DNA of 64,000 nucleotides, from the NCBI RefSeq assembly GCF_003952485.1, contig NZ_CP034447.1:744001-808000 (forward strand), in the 5' to 3' direction. The position numbers were made by a program, and so were the translations under genes. The notes below the pieces were generated by a model, which was given only the letters and a program-made list of their open reading frames with translations, was not told the origin of the DNA and ran no database searches. Below, piece by piece: positions 1 through 8,715 of the stretch; within the stretch, counting starts at the first letter, position 1, and the number at the start of each line of letters is the position of its first letter. Source of the stretch: Mesorhizobium sp. M1E.F.Ca.ET.045.02.1.1 (GTDB taxonomy: Bacteria > Pseudomonadota > Alphaproteobacteria > Rhizobiales > Rhizobiaceae).

Positions 1-325
1 TGACAATTACGCGGGCAAGGCCCCGACCATAGAAATCGTCGTTAAGCATTATCGCAATCGGCAGTGATATGATCAGCGTTCCGCCAACCACCGCGACCGT
101 CCAGATCACCGTGCGCACCAATGATGAATAGAAAAGCGGATCACGAAACACTTCGGCGAAATTCGCCAAGCCGACGAAGCCCATCATCTTTCCGAAGCGG
201 CTGACCTCCTGCATTGACGTCCAGGCGAGGTCAAGAATCGGATAGCCGATGATCGACATCGCCAGAAGAAAACTCGGCAGGATCATCAACAGGGGTGTCG
301 TCGGTATGCGCGTCCGCGATTTCAT
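1..325 (-). CDS. Sugar ABC transporter permease (partial, N-terminal part)
   Basis: Only the first 108 or so codons are inside the window; the gene runs off the left edge. The translation starts MKSRTRIPTTPLLMILPSF, has a first membrane segment (about residues 10-30), then a periplasmic stretch with GFVGLANFAEVFRDPLF and a second hydrophobic segment. That layout is typical of MalF/UgpA-type inner-membrane permeases of carbohydrate ABC importers. It lies 80 nt downstream of a solute-binding protein on the same strand, the usual order for such importers. The substrate cannot be told from the sequence. The ATG at 325 is the first start in the frame that gives the normal N-terminus. Confidence 0.88.
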   Translation of the reverse strand, partial: MKSRTRIPTTPLLMILPSFLLAMSIIGYPILDLAWTSMQEVSRFGKMMGFVGLANFAEVFRDPLFYSSLVRTVIWTVAVVGGTLIISLPIAIMLNDDFYGRGLARVIV

Positions 326-405
326 GATCCCGTTCCACGGCTATTGAGGCTCGCTCAGGGAAATGGGCGGGCTACCCCACGCCCGCCCATCTTTCGCGGC
401 AGCGC

Positions 406-1638
406 CTACTTGCTGCGAATTTTGTTGATATCGGCCGCGGCAGCCTTGAGCGCTTCGTCAGGCTTGGCTTGGCCAAGATAGATCTGCTGCAAGGCGCGAA
501 CTGTCGTGTCGGCGATCTCTTCCCAATTCGCGATGGTCGGAGCAAACTTCGCATAGGGCAGACCCGCTGCAAAGCCGGCAATATCAGGATCGCTGCTGTA
601 GTATTTCTCGGCCGCGACATTCTTCGTTACGGGCAGGAAGCCTTCGCCGTGATCGAACTTGGTCCGCCATTCGTCCTTGTACGCGAACTCGATGAACTTC
701 CAGGCTTCCTTCTTCACTTGCGAGGAAGAGAAGAGCATCAGCGTGTCGGTCACACCGTAGGTCGCCTTGGCCTTGCCTTCCGGGAAAGGCAGGACCTTGT
801 ACTTCAGGTTCGGCGCCTCGGCTTTGATCTGAGGAATGAGCATCGGGAAGGTGAAGACCATCCCGACCTTGCCTTGCTTGAAGAGGTTGAAAACGTCTTC
901 ACGGGTGTAGTTGGTCGGAGAAGGCTGGGTCAGTCCTTCGTCGATCATCTTCTTGTACAATGTCACAGCCTGGAGTGCCTCAGGGGTGTCGAGGCCCGAC
1001 GTCCCATCACCCTTCAGGATGTCGCCGCCGTGAGTCCAAAGGCTGTAGTAGAAATAGGCGTCGGTCTCGATTTCCTTGCCCTGCAGACCGAAGGCAAAGG
1101 TGTCGGGAACAGCCTTGAGCTTCTCGGCAGTCGTATAGAACTCGTCCCAGTTGGCGGGAGCCTTGGCGCCGGCCTTGTCGAGCAGATCGGTGTTGACCAG
1201 CATGGCGCGGGCAGAGGCGGCGACCGGCAGCCCCATGGTCTTGCCATCGATGACGGACGGCGCCATGAAAGTGTCGATGAAGGTCGACTTGAATTCTGGC
1301 GTCAGGTAGGAATCGACCGGTTCGGCGATGCCCTGGGAGGCGAAGTCAACCAGCCAGCGCGTACCGATGATCGAAATGTCGGGGGCTTGGCCGCCGGCGA
1401 TATCGGTGGTTAGCCGCTGCAGGAGCGTGTCCCACGGAACCACCTGGATGTTGATATGGATGTCGGGATTCTCCTTCTCGAAGGCCGCCGCCACTTCCTC
1501 AAAGTACGGGCCAGTCTTGGAGCTATACTCCGCCACGGTGAAGTTGACCTGCGTTTTGGCATAAGCCGGGCTGCCCGCCCAAGCCATGCCCACAGCGAGG
1601 GCCGACGCAGCCATCGCTTTGCGAATGCTGAAAGTCAT
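406..1638 (-). CDS. Sugar ABC transporter periplasmic solute-binding protein
   Basis: A 410-residue extracellular solute-binding protein of family 1 (MalE/UgpB-like). The start is set at the ATG at 1638, which follows a GAGGAGAAC ribosome site and begins a clear signal peptide (charged MTFSIRK, hydrophobic core, AWAGSPAYA cleavage region). The open frame extends 65 codons further upstream, but that part does not look like protein. The mature part begins with TQVNFTVAEYSSKTGPYF and contains the family's QVVPWDTLLQRLTTDIAGG and later GLPVAASARAMLVN segments. It captures a sugar or sugar derivative and delivers it to the downstream permease. Substrate unknown; the neighbouring epimerase and SDR suggest an unusual sugar or polyol. 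Confidence 0.93.
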   Translation of the reverse strand: MTFSIRKAMAASALAVGMAWAGSPAYAKTQVNFTVAEYSSKTGPYFEEVAAAFEKENPDIHINIQVVPWDTLLQRLTTDIAGGQAPDISIIGTRWLVDFASQGIAEPVDSYLTPEFKSTFIDTFMAPSVIDGKTMGLPVAASARAMLVNTDLLDKAGAKAPANWDEFYTTAEKLKAVPDTFAFGLQGKEIETDAYFYYSLWTHGGDILKGDGTSGLDTPEALQAVTLYKKMIDEGLTQPSPTNYTREDVFNLFKQGKVGMVFTFPMLIPQIKAEAPNLKYKVLPFPEGKAKATYGVTDTLMLFSSSQVKKEAWKFIEFAYKDEWRTKFDHGEGFLPVTKNVAAEKYYSSDPDIAGFAAGLPYAKFAPTIANWEEIADTTVRALQQIYLGQAKPDEALKAAAADINKIRSK

Positions 1639-1890
1639 GAATTTGTTCTCCTCATGAGGTGTTTGTCTTCTTTTCGACCCGAAGCGGCAGCACCCAGGCG
1701 CCGCACCGATCAAGACACTGTGCGCCAGCAAAACGACAGGTGAAAATACAATTATCGCATGGGGGCATGAAGAAGTAGCATAGGTCGCATGAAGGCATCC
1801 CGGATGCTTTTCGCAACAAGCGCAGTATAGCAAAAGGCGAACTTGATCGCCTTCTGTTGTGCATAAATAGCATACTTGTGACGACGCGTT

Positions 1891-2766
1891 CTAGATTCGC
1901 CCGAAGTTGAACTCTGGCTCGTAGCCGAGGACATGTCGCGCTTTATCTATCGACAACAACGTCTCGCGGCCCTTGATCTCGCGCTTGAATTGTACGTCAG
2001 GAAAGATCGCTTTCATAAGTTCAGCGCTTCGTTGATCCATCACGGTGTCGGCGTTAGCGATGATGAAATGATCTGCGCCGACAAGATCAACATGCAGCGC
2101 CTTGCGCACCGCCTGGGCACAATCGCGCGCGTCGATGTAGCCCCAGCAGTTCCACTCCCTGACATGCGGGTCGTCCTGCCAGGACGAGAAGCGCTCGTAA
2201 TCCGCCGGCTCCATCACGTTGGAAAGCCTGAGCCCAATGAAGGTCGTCTCGGGGTTCCACCGCTGCATCTGTCGGGCCATTTCCTCGCCAAGATCCTTCG
2301 ACAGTGAATAGGCGCTTTCAGGCCGCATCGGATGGTCTTCGTCAACCGGCACGTAGGACGGCGGGTTGGACGGACTGAAAGGCAGGCCCAGCGTGGTCTC
2401 GCTCGATGCCCAAACGATCCGCTTGACGCCTACACGGATGGCCGCGTCAAAAACATTATAGGTTGTCACGACATTGTTGCGGAAAATGACATCGTCGGGC
2501 ATCAGGTCGGGTGCCGGAATCGCCGCCAGATGCACCACAGCATCTGGCGTGCGGAACTTGCGGAAAGGGTGATCCTTGCCGCCGCCCCACTGCAAAGCGT
2601 CTATCACCTGGCCAAGATCATTGAGATCGACTTTGTAGAACGGGCAGACGGGATCCCGTGAAGCCTGCACGTCAACATTCAAGACGCTGTAACCGTGCTC
2701 CACCAGACCACGACAGACTGCCCTGCCCGCCTTGCCGCTGCCGCCGGTAACGACGATGTTCTTCAT
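1891..2766 (-). CDS. NAD-dependent epimerase/dehydratase
   Basis: A 291-residue extended SDR protein. The start at 2766 gives MKNIVVTGGSGKAGRAV, the N-terminal Rossmann GxxGxxG nucleotide-binding motif; the longer open frame upstream to 3342 is a shadow of the facing SDR gene. VVHLAAIPAP and the catalytic YSLSKDLGE (YxxxK) follow at about residues 74 and 145. Family members interconvert or dehydrate nucleotide sugars or oxidise sugars. It is the likely first gene of the minus-strand sugar-transport unit, 252 nt upstream of the binding protein, and is divergent from the SDR at 2983. Specific substrate not recognisable. Confidence 0.88.
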   Translation of the reverse strand: MKNIVVTGGSGKAGRAVCRGLVEHGYSVLNVDVQASRDPVCPFYKVDLNDLGQVIDALQWGGGKDHPFRKFRTPDAVVHLAAIPAPDLMPDDVIFRNNVVTTYNVFDAAIRVGVKRIVWASSETTLGLPFSPSNPPSYVPVDEDHPMRPESAYSLSKDLGEEMARQMQRWNPETTFIGLRLSNVMEPADYERFSSWQDDPHVREWNCWGYIDARDCAQAVRKALHVDLVGADHFIIANADTVMDQRSAELMKAIFPDVQFKREIKGRETLLSIDKARHVLGYEPEFNFGRI

Positions 2767-2982
2767 TGACCGTTCCCTGTATCTGCCACGCCGGCCAAAC
2801 CTCCTGCGGATTTCACCCGGCCAGCCAATCGAGGACACCCTACGGTCCCAGGGTATCGGTAGGCGAATGCGAAATACTGATCCTGCCATGCCCGTTCTGC
2901 ATTGGAAGACCGCATTAACGGCCGGTAGTGGTTGATCGTTGAGAAGAGCAACCGCCTGAACCAGGCGACCGGGGGACGAGAC

Positions 2983-3775
2983 ATGGCTCGCCATGACGGG
3001 ACAATTGCGGTCGTGACGGGAGCGGGCCACGGGATCGGGCGTTCTATCGCCAGCCAGTTGGTCGCCGAGGGCGCTGCAGTGGCGGTTCTCGAAATCGACG
3101 AGTCCAAGGGGAGCGAGACGGTCAGCCAGATCGTTGGTGCCGGCGGCCGTGCGGTTTTTGTGAAGGCCGACATAACAAATGCCGATCAGGTGGAGAGTGC
3201 CTTCGCCGCGGCTGAGGACGCGCTTGGTCCGGTAAGCCTGCTTGTCAACAACGCGGCCTTTACCGCCGCAGGCGATCTCAAGGGCATGAGCCTCCACTCC
3301 TGGCATCGCGAAATCGATATCAATCTCCATGGCACGTATCACTGCATATGCGCCGTCCTCCCACGCATGCGATCCCGGCGCGGCGGCGCCATCGTCAACA
3401 TCGCGTCGGTAAACGGGATGCGCTATTTCGGCAATCCGAGCTACAGCGCTGCGAAGGCGGGCATTATCAATCTAACCATGTCGGTGGCCTCCGAATTCGG
3501 CCGTGACGGCATTCGTTGTAACGCCGTCTCTCCCGGTTGTGCGCACCGACAACATCACTTGGACCATTCGCCAGCAAAAGGACCCGGGCGTCTTCGAGAA
3601 ACTTGGCCGTTGGTATCCGCTTGGCCGTGTCGCCGAGCCGATGGACATCGCCAAGGCTGTTTCCTTCTTAGGGTCCAATGATGCTGCGTATATTTCGGGA
3701 GTGGTCCTGCCGGTCGACGGCGGCATGCTGGCAGGCATGAACGTCATGATCGACGAATTCATCCTCGAAGCCTGA
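2983..3775 (+). pseudogene. SDR family oxidoreductase, broken by a frameshift
   Basis: A classical short-chain dehydrogenase/reductase. The frame from ATG 2983 carries TGAGHGIG (cofactor binding), LVNNAAF, and the catalytic SYSAAKAG, up to RCNAVSPG. At about 3535 the frame then runs into unrelated sequence. The expected continuation ([40 protein letters not shown]) is perfectly readable one frame over, ending with TGA at 3775. The change equals a 2-nt deletion (keeping the conserved P-G) or a 1-nt insertion. Either the gene is inactive or the base call is wrong. It forms an apparent operon with the ornithine-cyclodeaminase-family gene 16 nt downstream. Confidence 0.85.
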
Positions 3776-3791
3776 GACCGCGGGGGTATCC

Positions 3792-4763
3792 ATGCTAGTC
3801 ATTTCCGAAACACTTGCTCGGGATCTTGTGGCCATCGAGGAGGCCTTGGAGGCGGTCGAGCAGACCTTCTCCGCCATGGCCCGCGGCTTAGCCAGGAACT
3901 ACCCTGTCGTGCGGGAAGTGGTCGGCTACGCGGATGCTGTATTCGGCGTAAAGACCGGCGCGGACAATTCTGTGCCGTTTCTCGGCCTCAAGGCTGGGGG
4001 CTACTGGCCGCACAATCTGGCACGTGGATTGACCAATCATCAGTCCTCGACCCTGCTCTTCGATCCCGATACAGGACGGGCTTCGGCTCTGGTTAGCGCC
4101 AATTACTTGACAGGCATCCGCACCGGGGCGGCAAGCGCGATCGCCACGAAGCACCTGTCGCGCCCGGATTGCGAGTCGCTCGGGATCATCGGGACGGGCA
4201 CCCAATCTGTCTATCAGCTCAAGGCGACCCTGGCTGTCCGCAGCATTAAGACCGTCCACGCTTGGGATCCCTCGCCAGACAATCTGGCCGCCTTCGGCAA
4301 GACGGTTGCCCAGCTTGGCATTGCCTACCGCGCCCACAAAAACCGCGAGGACGCCGTCCGGCTCTCTGACATCCTCGTCACCGTCACGCCCTCCACCAAG
4401 CCGCTCGTCGAAAGGGAGTGGGTTGTGCCCGGAACCCATATTTCCGCCATGGGGGCAGATACGCGGGGCAAGCAAGAGCTCGATTCGGAGCTTGTCTCCG
4501 CCGCGGCGCTCTTCGTCGACGAGATAGCGCAGTCGCTCAGCATAGGCGAATTTCAGCATGCTTACGCGCAGGGCATGATCGGGGAAAGTGACATCCGCGG
4601 TTCGATCGGCGCCGTCATTGCAGGCATGGCCGAGGGACGCCGATCGGCGGACGAGATTACAATTTTCGACGGCACCGGCGTATCCCTTCAGGACCTGGTT
4701 GTGGCAGATCTTGCTGTGCGGCGCGCGACCGAACGAGGCCTTGGATCGCGAGTGGAATTCTGA
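3792..4763 (+). CDS. Ornithine cyclodeaminase / mu-crystallin family protein
   Basis: A 323-residue NAD(P)-dependent protein of the OCD/mu-crystallin family. Signatures are LTGIRTGAASAIA (about residues 107-119), the Rossmann turn GIIGTGTQS, HISAMGADTRGKQEL, and the C-terminal FDGTGVSLQDL. Members include ornithine cyclodeaminase, alanine dehydrogenase and imine reductases, so the exact reaction stays open. It begins 16 nt after the frameshifted SDR and probably shares its transcript. With the sugar ABC genes next door it may belong to a catabolic locus for an amino sugar or opine-like compound; that is inference. Confidence 0.88.
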   Translation: MLVISETLARDLVAIEEALEAVEQTFSAMARGLARNYPVVREVVGYADAVFGVKTGADNSVPFLGLKAGGYWPHNLARGLTNHQSSTLLFDPDTGRASALVSANYLTGIRTGAASAIATKHLSRPDCESLGIIGTGTQSVYQLKATLAVRSIKTVHAWDPSPDNLAAFGKTVAQLGIAYRAHKNREDAVRLSDILVTVTPSTKPLVEREWVVPGTHISAMGADTRGKQELDSELVSAAALFVDEIAQSLSIGEFQHAYAQGMIGESDIRGSIGAVIAGMAEGRRSADEITIFDGTGVSLQDLVVADLAVRRATERGLGSRVEF

Positions 4764-4789
4764 TCACTCCCTCTGTCTGGGCTGCCCCC

Positions 4790-4954
4790 GGGGTCGGCGT
4801 CAGCATCGGTGTTGCGGTTCAGGACCATGCGAACGAGGCCACGTCGCCAGACGAAATTCAGCGTCAGCCAGATTCGGCGCTCTATCTTGCCAAGCAAACC
4901 GGCCGCAATCTCCATGGATCGGAGTCGTTCGTGCGCAAAAATGTCCGAACCTGA
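4790..4954 (+). pseudogene. C-terminal remnant of a GGDEF (diguanylate cyclase) domain
   Basis: Fifty-four codons without a start, reading VGVSIGVAVQDH, then a variable stretch, then DSALYLAKQTGRNL and a short tail ending in TGA. This is the end of a GGDEF domain, where VTVSIGVA and ADxALYxAKxxGRN are conserved. Nothing upstream in any frame supplies the rest: the preceding gene ends at 4763. It is best read as a truncated relic left by a deletion or rearrangement between the OCD gene and the RepB-like gene. Confidence 0.7.
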
Positions 4955-4980
4955 GGTCGGGAACGTCCGCCTGCTGACCG

Positions 4981-5793
4981 TCAGTTGCGCGGAGCTGCTT
5001 CCAAAACGTTTTGGAATTCCGCCAGATGCGCCGGGAATTTCTGGGCGAGATACCGCACCACCCTGGGGCTATCCATCAGTCGGTTGAGAAACCCTTGTGC
5101 CGCCACATGTTCGAGGTTCCACAACCCGTGGCGCCCGGCACTGAGCAGAAACTCTTGGCTCAACCCGGCAAGCTCTGTTTCCATTGCCGACAGTTGGGCG
5201 GCAGCGATGCCTGCGAACTGGTTGCGGGGGGTCGAAGTGTCCACGAGCTGTGACTGCGGCGTGAGTGCGATGAAAACCCTTGCAGTATTGAGCTTCACCC
5301 TTTCCAGCGCGAGCATGAGCCGGGCAATCTCGCTCTGCCGACCTGGCACGACCTGGCGCAACAGACCGAACATTTTCGGCGGTACGACGCAATCCTGCAA
5401 GAGGTCGAGGACTTCCTGACAGATTCCTCCGACAATCTGATGTCTCGCGGTTACGGCGTGGTCCGGCCTTGCTTCGGCAATTCGGGTAGCCGGTTGTTCG
5501 CCCAGAATTCTGTCCGCAAGTGTTCTTGGCATCATCGCGAAGCCTTCCGCTTTCAGCAGTGCCCGAAACGCGTCAATAGCCAGCAGCTCCCGGAGCGCTT
5601 CGACGACGCTGTCCAGGCGCTCCCGTGACGCATTCGCCTCTCGGATGAAACACCGCATCCGTTCGCTCTGGTTTTTGTAGGTCCTAAGGAACACGTATTT
5701 ATGAAGTGGTCCCGCAGGCTCCCGCAAATCGCCGGTCAGATGAACAGAGTGTCGGCTGTCCTTCAGAATGGGACAGTTTTCCGCTTGCGTCAT
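4981..5793 (-). CDS. RepB-type plasmid partition protein, C-terminal-domain type
   Basis: A 270-residue protein with an excellent start: GGAGGGAGGCGG directly before ATG 5793. Residues of about 118-185 (ICQEVLDLLQD, FGLLRQVVPGRQSEIARLM, VFIALTPQSQLVD) match the C-terminal domain of the RepB plasmid-partition family (Pfam RepB, PF07506), where a bound-cell pattern xCPEVVxLLKD...R.IEAAELM...LLAATP is typical. The N-terminal ParB nuclease-like domain found in full-length members is not evident, so it may be a stand-alone partner or a truncated copy. No repA/repC neighbours are present, so a direct role in partition of this replicon is uncertain. Downstream lies only the GGDEF relic. Confidence 0.7.
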   Translation of the reverse strand: MTQAENCPILKDSRHSVHLTGDLREPAGPLHKYVFLRTYKNQSERMRCFIREANASRERLDSVVEALRELLAIDAFRALLKAEGFAMMPRTLADRILGEQPATRIAEARPDHAVTARHQIVGGICQEVLDLLQDCVVPPKMFGLLRQVVPGRQSEIARLMLALERVKLNTARVFIALTPQSQLVDTSTPRNQFAGIAAAQLSAMETELAGLSQEFLLSAGRHGLWNLEHVAAQGFLNRLMDSPRVVRYLAQKFPAHLAEFQNVLEAAPRN

Positions 5794-5897
5794 CCGCCTC
5801 CCTCCATCGGCGCTCGTCTAGCCATCTCCACCAAGGGGATCCAGCGACTGGAAGAGGAAGGCATCGAGGCGCACGCCGTTGTTGGGGGACACAGGAG

Positions 5898-6218
5898 TTG
5901 AAAGCACTCGAGCCAAACGTCATCACTGCCGAAACGGGCGCAGTCACTAACAAGTCGGGTATTCCGGCGACGAAGCACCAAGCCGAGGTCCTGGCCGGCA
6001 AGCAGCAGGGCGGCAATACTGAGGTCACTGGATCAACGGCGGGAGCTGTGAAGCCAACAACACCTCATCAGGAGCAGGTGACTGGCAACCGCAGCGCCCA
6101 AAGCGCCGAACATCCCAGCGAACTGATGGCTGAAGCCCGTAAGATGGCCCAAGCTGGAGACGAACAAGGGTGCATGAAAAAACTGGCAGAACTCAAGGAC
6201 GCTCTTGGCATTAAGTGA
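5898..6218 (+). CDS. Hypothetical small protein, start uncertain
   Basis: Not recognised. The frame open to 6218 has protein-like composition only from about 5898 (LKALEPNVITAETGAV) to the end, which reads HPSELMAEARKMAQAGDEQGCMKKLAELKDALGIK-like: a Ser/Thr/Gln-rich spacer followed by an amphipathic helix. A TTG at 5898 preceded by ACAGGAG is the most plausible start, though the ribosome site is too close. The upstream part of the frame overlaps the RepB-like gene on the other strand and looks like its shadow. It may be a real small stress-type protein or the tail of a decayed one. Confidence 0.4.
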   Translation: MKALEPNVITAETGAVTNKSGIPATKHQAEVLAGKQQGGNTEVTGSTAGAVKPTTPHQEQVTGNRSAQSAEHPSELMAEARKMAQAGDEQGCMKKLAELKDALGIK

Positions 6219-7013
6219 CTGCCGACTCGATCAACATCGGTGCACCAATGGCCACGTGCCGCGGAGTGAGCCCAGGGCTCGCCGCGCACGAGTGCCTGTT
6301 TATACGGGCCAATCAGTCATGAGCTCTCAGATGATCGCAGCGGTTCACAAGCTGGCGTCCGTCGGTGGATGGCTTGTGCTGATGATTTTGTCTGACGTGC
6401 TGCTTGCGCCCGGCGAGAGCAGGCACGGGCAAAGCTGGCGGCGGCGGAGTGGTAGCCCTGGAGGATGTGTTTTCGTGCGATCTGCCTACCAGCGAAGCGG
6501 CGTATTGTTCGGGAGCCGTGCGCAGTTGGAACCTGTGGTGCCGGAAGAGGACCCATTGTGGCAAACACTTCGTCGCGTACCGCCCCGCGCATTTCAGGTT
6601 CAAATAAATCCGGCGTCACCTGCACGGTCCGCTTGTAGTAGAGGGAAGACCGACACGGACGATAAACCTGGGGATGCGACGTGCTGACCCTGATAGACGT
6701 TCGATGCGGTTGCGACATCCTCTGGTGATAGCATAGCGCACCGCCCAAAGCTGGCACTGCACCTCGCAAAAGAGGCGACCCACCTTGGTGTCTGCGACAT
6801 AGTGATCGGGCAAAGCCTCCGCCACAAGCCGGCAATCTGATTGAAGGCGACCCAATCACGCCTGAACCTCAGTATGCGCCAGCGATATGGCGTAGCCGCC
6901 CGAGTGCCGGCGGCCAACGTTTTCAAGTACCCATTCCCCAACAGTATACGTCGGCCGCCAGTTCTATGGCCAGTGTCGTGGCGCTTGGCCGCTATCATCA
7001 TTCGTCATGCGAG
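6219..7013. other. Stretch without a recognisable gene
   Basis: About 800 nt with several overlapping open frames on both strands, none with recognisable domains, a good ribosome site and protein-like composition together. I see no repeats or RNA genes in it. Confidence 0.5.
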
Positions 7014-7038
7014 GGAACCGTTTCCCGCCTCGCGGGTT
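7014..7038 (+). promoter_or_regulatory. EcfG-type promoter (GGAAC-N16-GGTT)
   Basis: GGAAC at 7014-7018 and GGTT at 7035-7038, 16 nt apart, 36 nt before the ATG at 7075. The element and spacing match the alphaproteobacterial general-stress sigma factor consensus (GGAAC-N16-17-cGTT) and eight other sites in this window. Confidence 0.55.
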
Positions 7039-7074
7039 TCTAGGCGTCCCGTTGCTTATTTGAGGGGCATCGCG

Positions 7075-7203
7075 ATGCTACAGATTAACAAGTCCGAAAA
7101 GCTGGTTAAGCCCCTCGATGAAAGGGAGCGGCAAAGCGTCAGCCGCATAACGGAAACTCAGGAGCTCATCGAACAACCGCCGGCTCATAGAGCGGTCCCG
7201 TGA
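7075..7203 (+). CDS. Small hypothetical protein, possibly stress-induced
   Basis: A 42-residue ORF starting MLQINKSEKLVKPLDER and ending in a charged, Gln/Glu-rich tail. A GAGGGG stretch lies 8 nt before the ATG, and an EcfG-type promoter ends 36 nt upstream, which gives more support than the peptide itself. The longer open frame that starts at 6841 is unlikely to be used. Not recognised; predicted hydrophilic and cytoplasmic. Confidence 0.45.
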   Translation: MLQINKSEKLVKPLDERERQSVSRITETQELIEQPPAHRAVP

Positions 7204-7398
7204 AATCCTTGCGAGCGCACCCGAGCTAACTGCTGCGCCTGGCAAGCATAGCAAATACGCTCATTAGTTCGTGAGCACGGCAAGATGTTTGCAACCAAGC
7301 GATCGAGACCTGGCCGCGGGCGTGGGAAGGCAGAGCGTTGGGTTACGCTGCCAGATCTCAGGCGCGTGTACCTGCCGGAACGAATGAATTGACGTTAC

Positions 7399-8715
7399 TC
7401 AGAAATTGATACCGACCTGCGCGCCCACTACCACCGCGTTCTTGACAGCGTCGGTGCCTCCCGGATGCATGATATATTGAATGTCGGGCTGGACAAACAT
7501 CGCACCGTCCCTGACGTCGATACGGTAACTGGCCTCCAGAACGCCCTCACGGCCTTGACCGCCGATAGGACCAGGCAATTGCCCCTCGCGTTGAGCCCGG
7601 CGCAGGTCGTCACTGAAGCGACCGTATGCAAAGCCTAGGCTAATAGCGTCTCGCGGTCGGCTGTCAAAGAAACCGCGCGCCGAAATACCCGCCGTGAAAA
7701 AAGCTGATAACGGCTGCTTGTTAGGACTCGGCGCCAACGTCAACGAACCGAACACACCGAGGCCACGATTGCTGCCCGGAGCGCCGAACGGCACAATCAC
7801 TTGGTCGAAAATGCCGTAAAAACCCCAACTCCCGTGAACCGGATCTCCCGACTGGAACTCCGTAAGCCGATTGCCATCATACCAGGCTCCGAGCTTGTAA
7901 TTTCCAAGGAATTGACTATCGCCCGGCTGTCCGTTGATCTGATAACCAACCTCGGCCATCGCAAAAGCCGGCCCGTGTATAGAAAAGTCGAGACCGTGGT
8001 GCTCGTCGGCGCGGACCTCTGGATCGCCATTGTATACGGCGCCCATAATATAGCTGCGCGGCGTCGGCTTGACCTTCGCCAGAGCCCCCCAAGCCCCTGT
8101 GTAGGCGCTAATTCCTGGCGCATCGATCAGGATGCCGAATGGGTTGCCGCAAAAGGCGTTGGAAACCAAACCGCAGCTGTAGGCTGAAACCATGAAGTCA
8201 TCCGTCGCGGCGAAGCGTCCAAGACGAAGCTCGAGGCGGTCGTCGAACAGCTGCTGCTGATAGGAAAGATCGATCAATCGCCAGGTTTGGAATCCGTAGA
8301 TCTGCTGTGCGCTGAAGACGTTTCCTACATAATCCGCGGACAGGCTTCGACCCCATCGCTCGGAGGTCGACATGAAGAGTGAGCCGCCGCTTATCCCCGC
8401 GATCTTATCGAGGTCAGCCAAGAGGCTAAGCTCGACGCTTGTCGGGGCGGTCACGCCCTTGGAACGGCCGCCACTGGGATTGCCCGCTAAGTCGGTAACC
8501 AAGCCTAGATTGGCTGTGATCCCGGCGTTTTCGAGTGTTTGCCGCAGCCCGGCCCAGTCGCCCAACCTGTGGTCCGCTGGCAACACGAGTTGGAAGACGC
8601 GCCTTGTGGGGTCGGTCGAGGTCGTGTCGCTGGCACTGCTGCTGCGAGCAGGGTCCTGAGCCGAAGCTGCCGACGCGGAGAAAATGAGCGCGAGCGCAAG
8701 AAGGCGGCCCCTCAT
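7399..8715 (-). CDS. Carbohydrate porin, OprB family
   Basis: A 438-residue outer-membrane protein with signal peptide (MRGRLLALALIFSASAASA, cleavage before QDPARSS). Residues 47-75 carry the OprB hallmark LGDWAGLRQTLENAGI, followed by alternating beta-strand pattern and a terminal aromatic (GAQVGINF), as expected of porin barrels; FDSRPRDAISLGFAYGRFSD is another family segment. It would form a passive outer-membrane channel, often sugar-selective. It is the last gene of the nine-gene operon and its ATG overlaps the stop of the upstream flavoprotein by 4 nt, so it is probably translationally coupled. Confidence 0.9.
   Translation of the reverse strand: MRGRLLALALIFSASAASAQDPARSSSASDTTSTDPTRRVFQLVLPADHRLGDWAGLRQTLENAGITANLGLVTDLAGNPSGGRSKGVTAPTSVELSLLADLDKIAGISGGSLFMSTSERWGRSLSADYVGNVFSAQQIYGFQTWRLIDLSYQQQLFDDRLELRLGRFAATDDFMVSAYSCGLVSNAFCGNPFGILIDAPGISAYTGAWGALAKVKPTPRSYIMGAVYNGDPEVRADEHHGLDFSIHGPAFAMAEVGYQINGQPGDSQFLGNYKLGAWYDGNRLTEFQSGDPVHGSWGFYGIFDQVIVPFGAPGSNRGLGVFGSLTLAPSPNKQPLSAFFTAGISARGFFDSRPRDAISLGFAYGRFSDDLRRAQREGQLPGPIGGQGREGVLEASYRIDVRDGAMFVQPDIQYIMHPGGTDAVKNAVVVGAQVGINF

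Noticed and set aside
469..1413. Long plus-strand open frame of 314 codons
   Set aside because: It lies entirely over the solute-binding protein gene and has no domain, so it is a shadow of the GC-rich coding strand.
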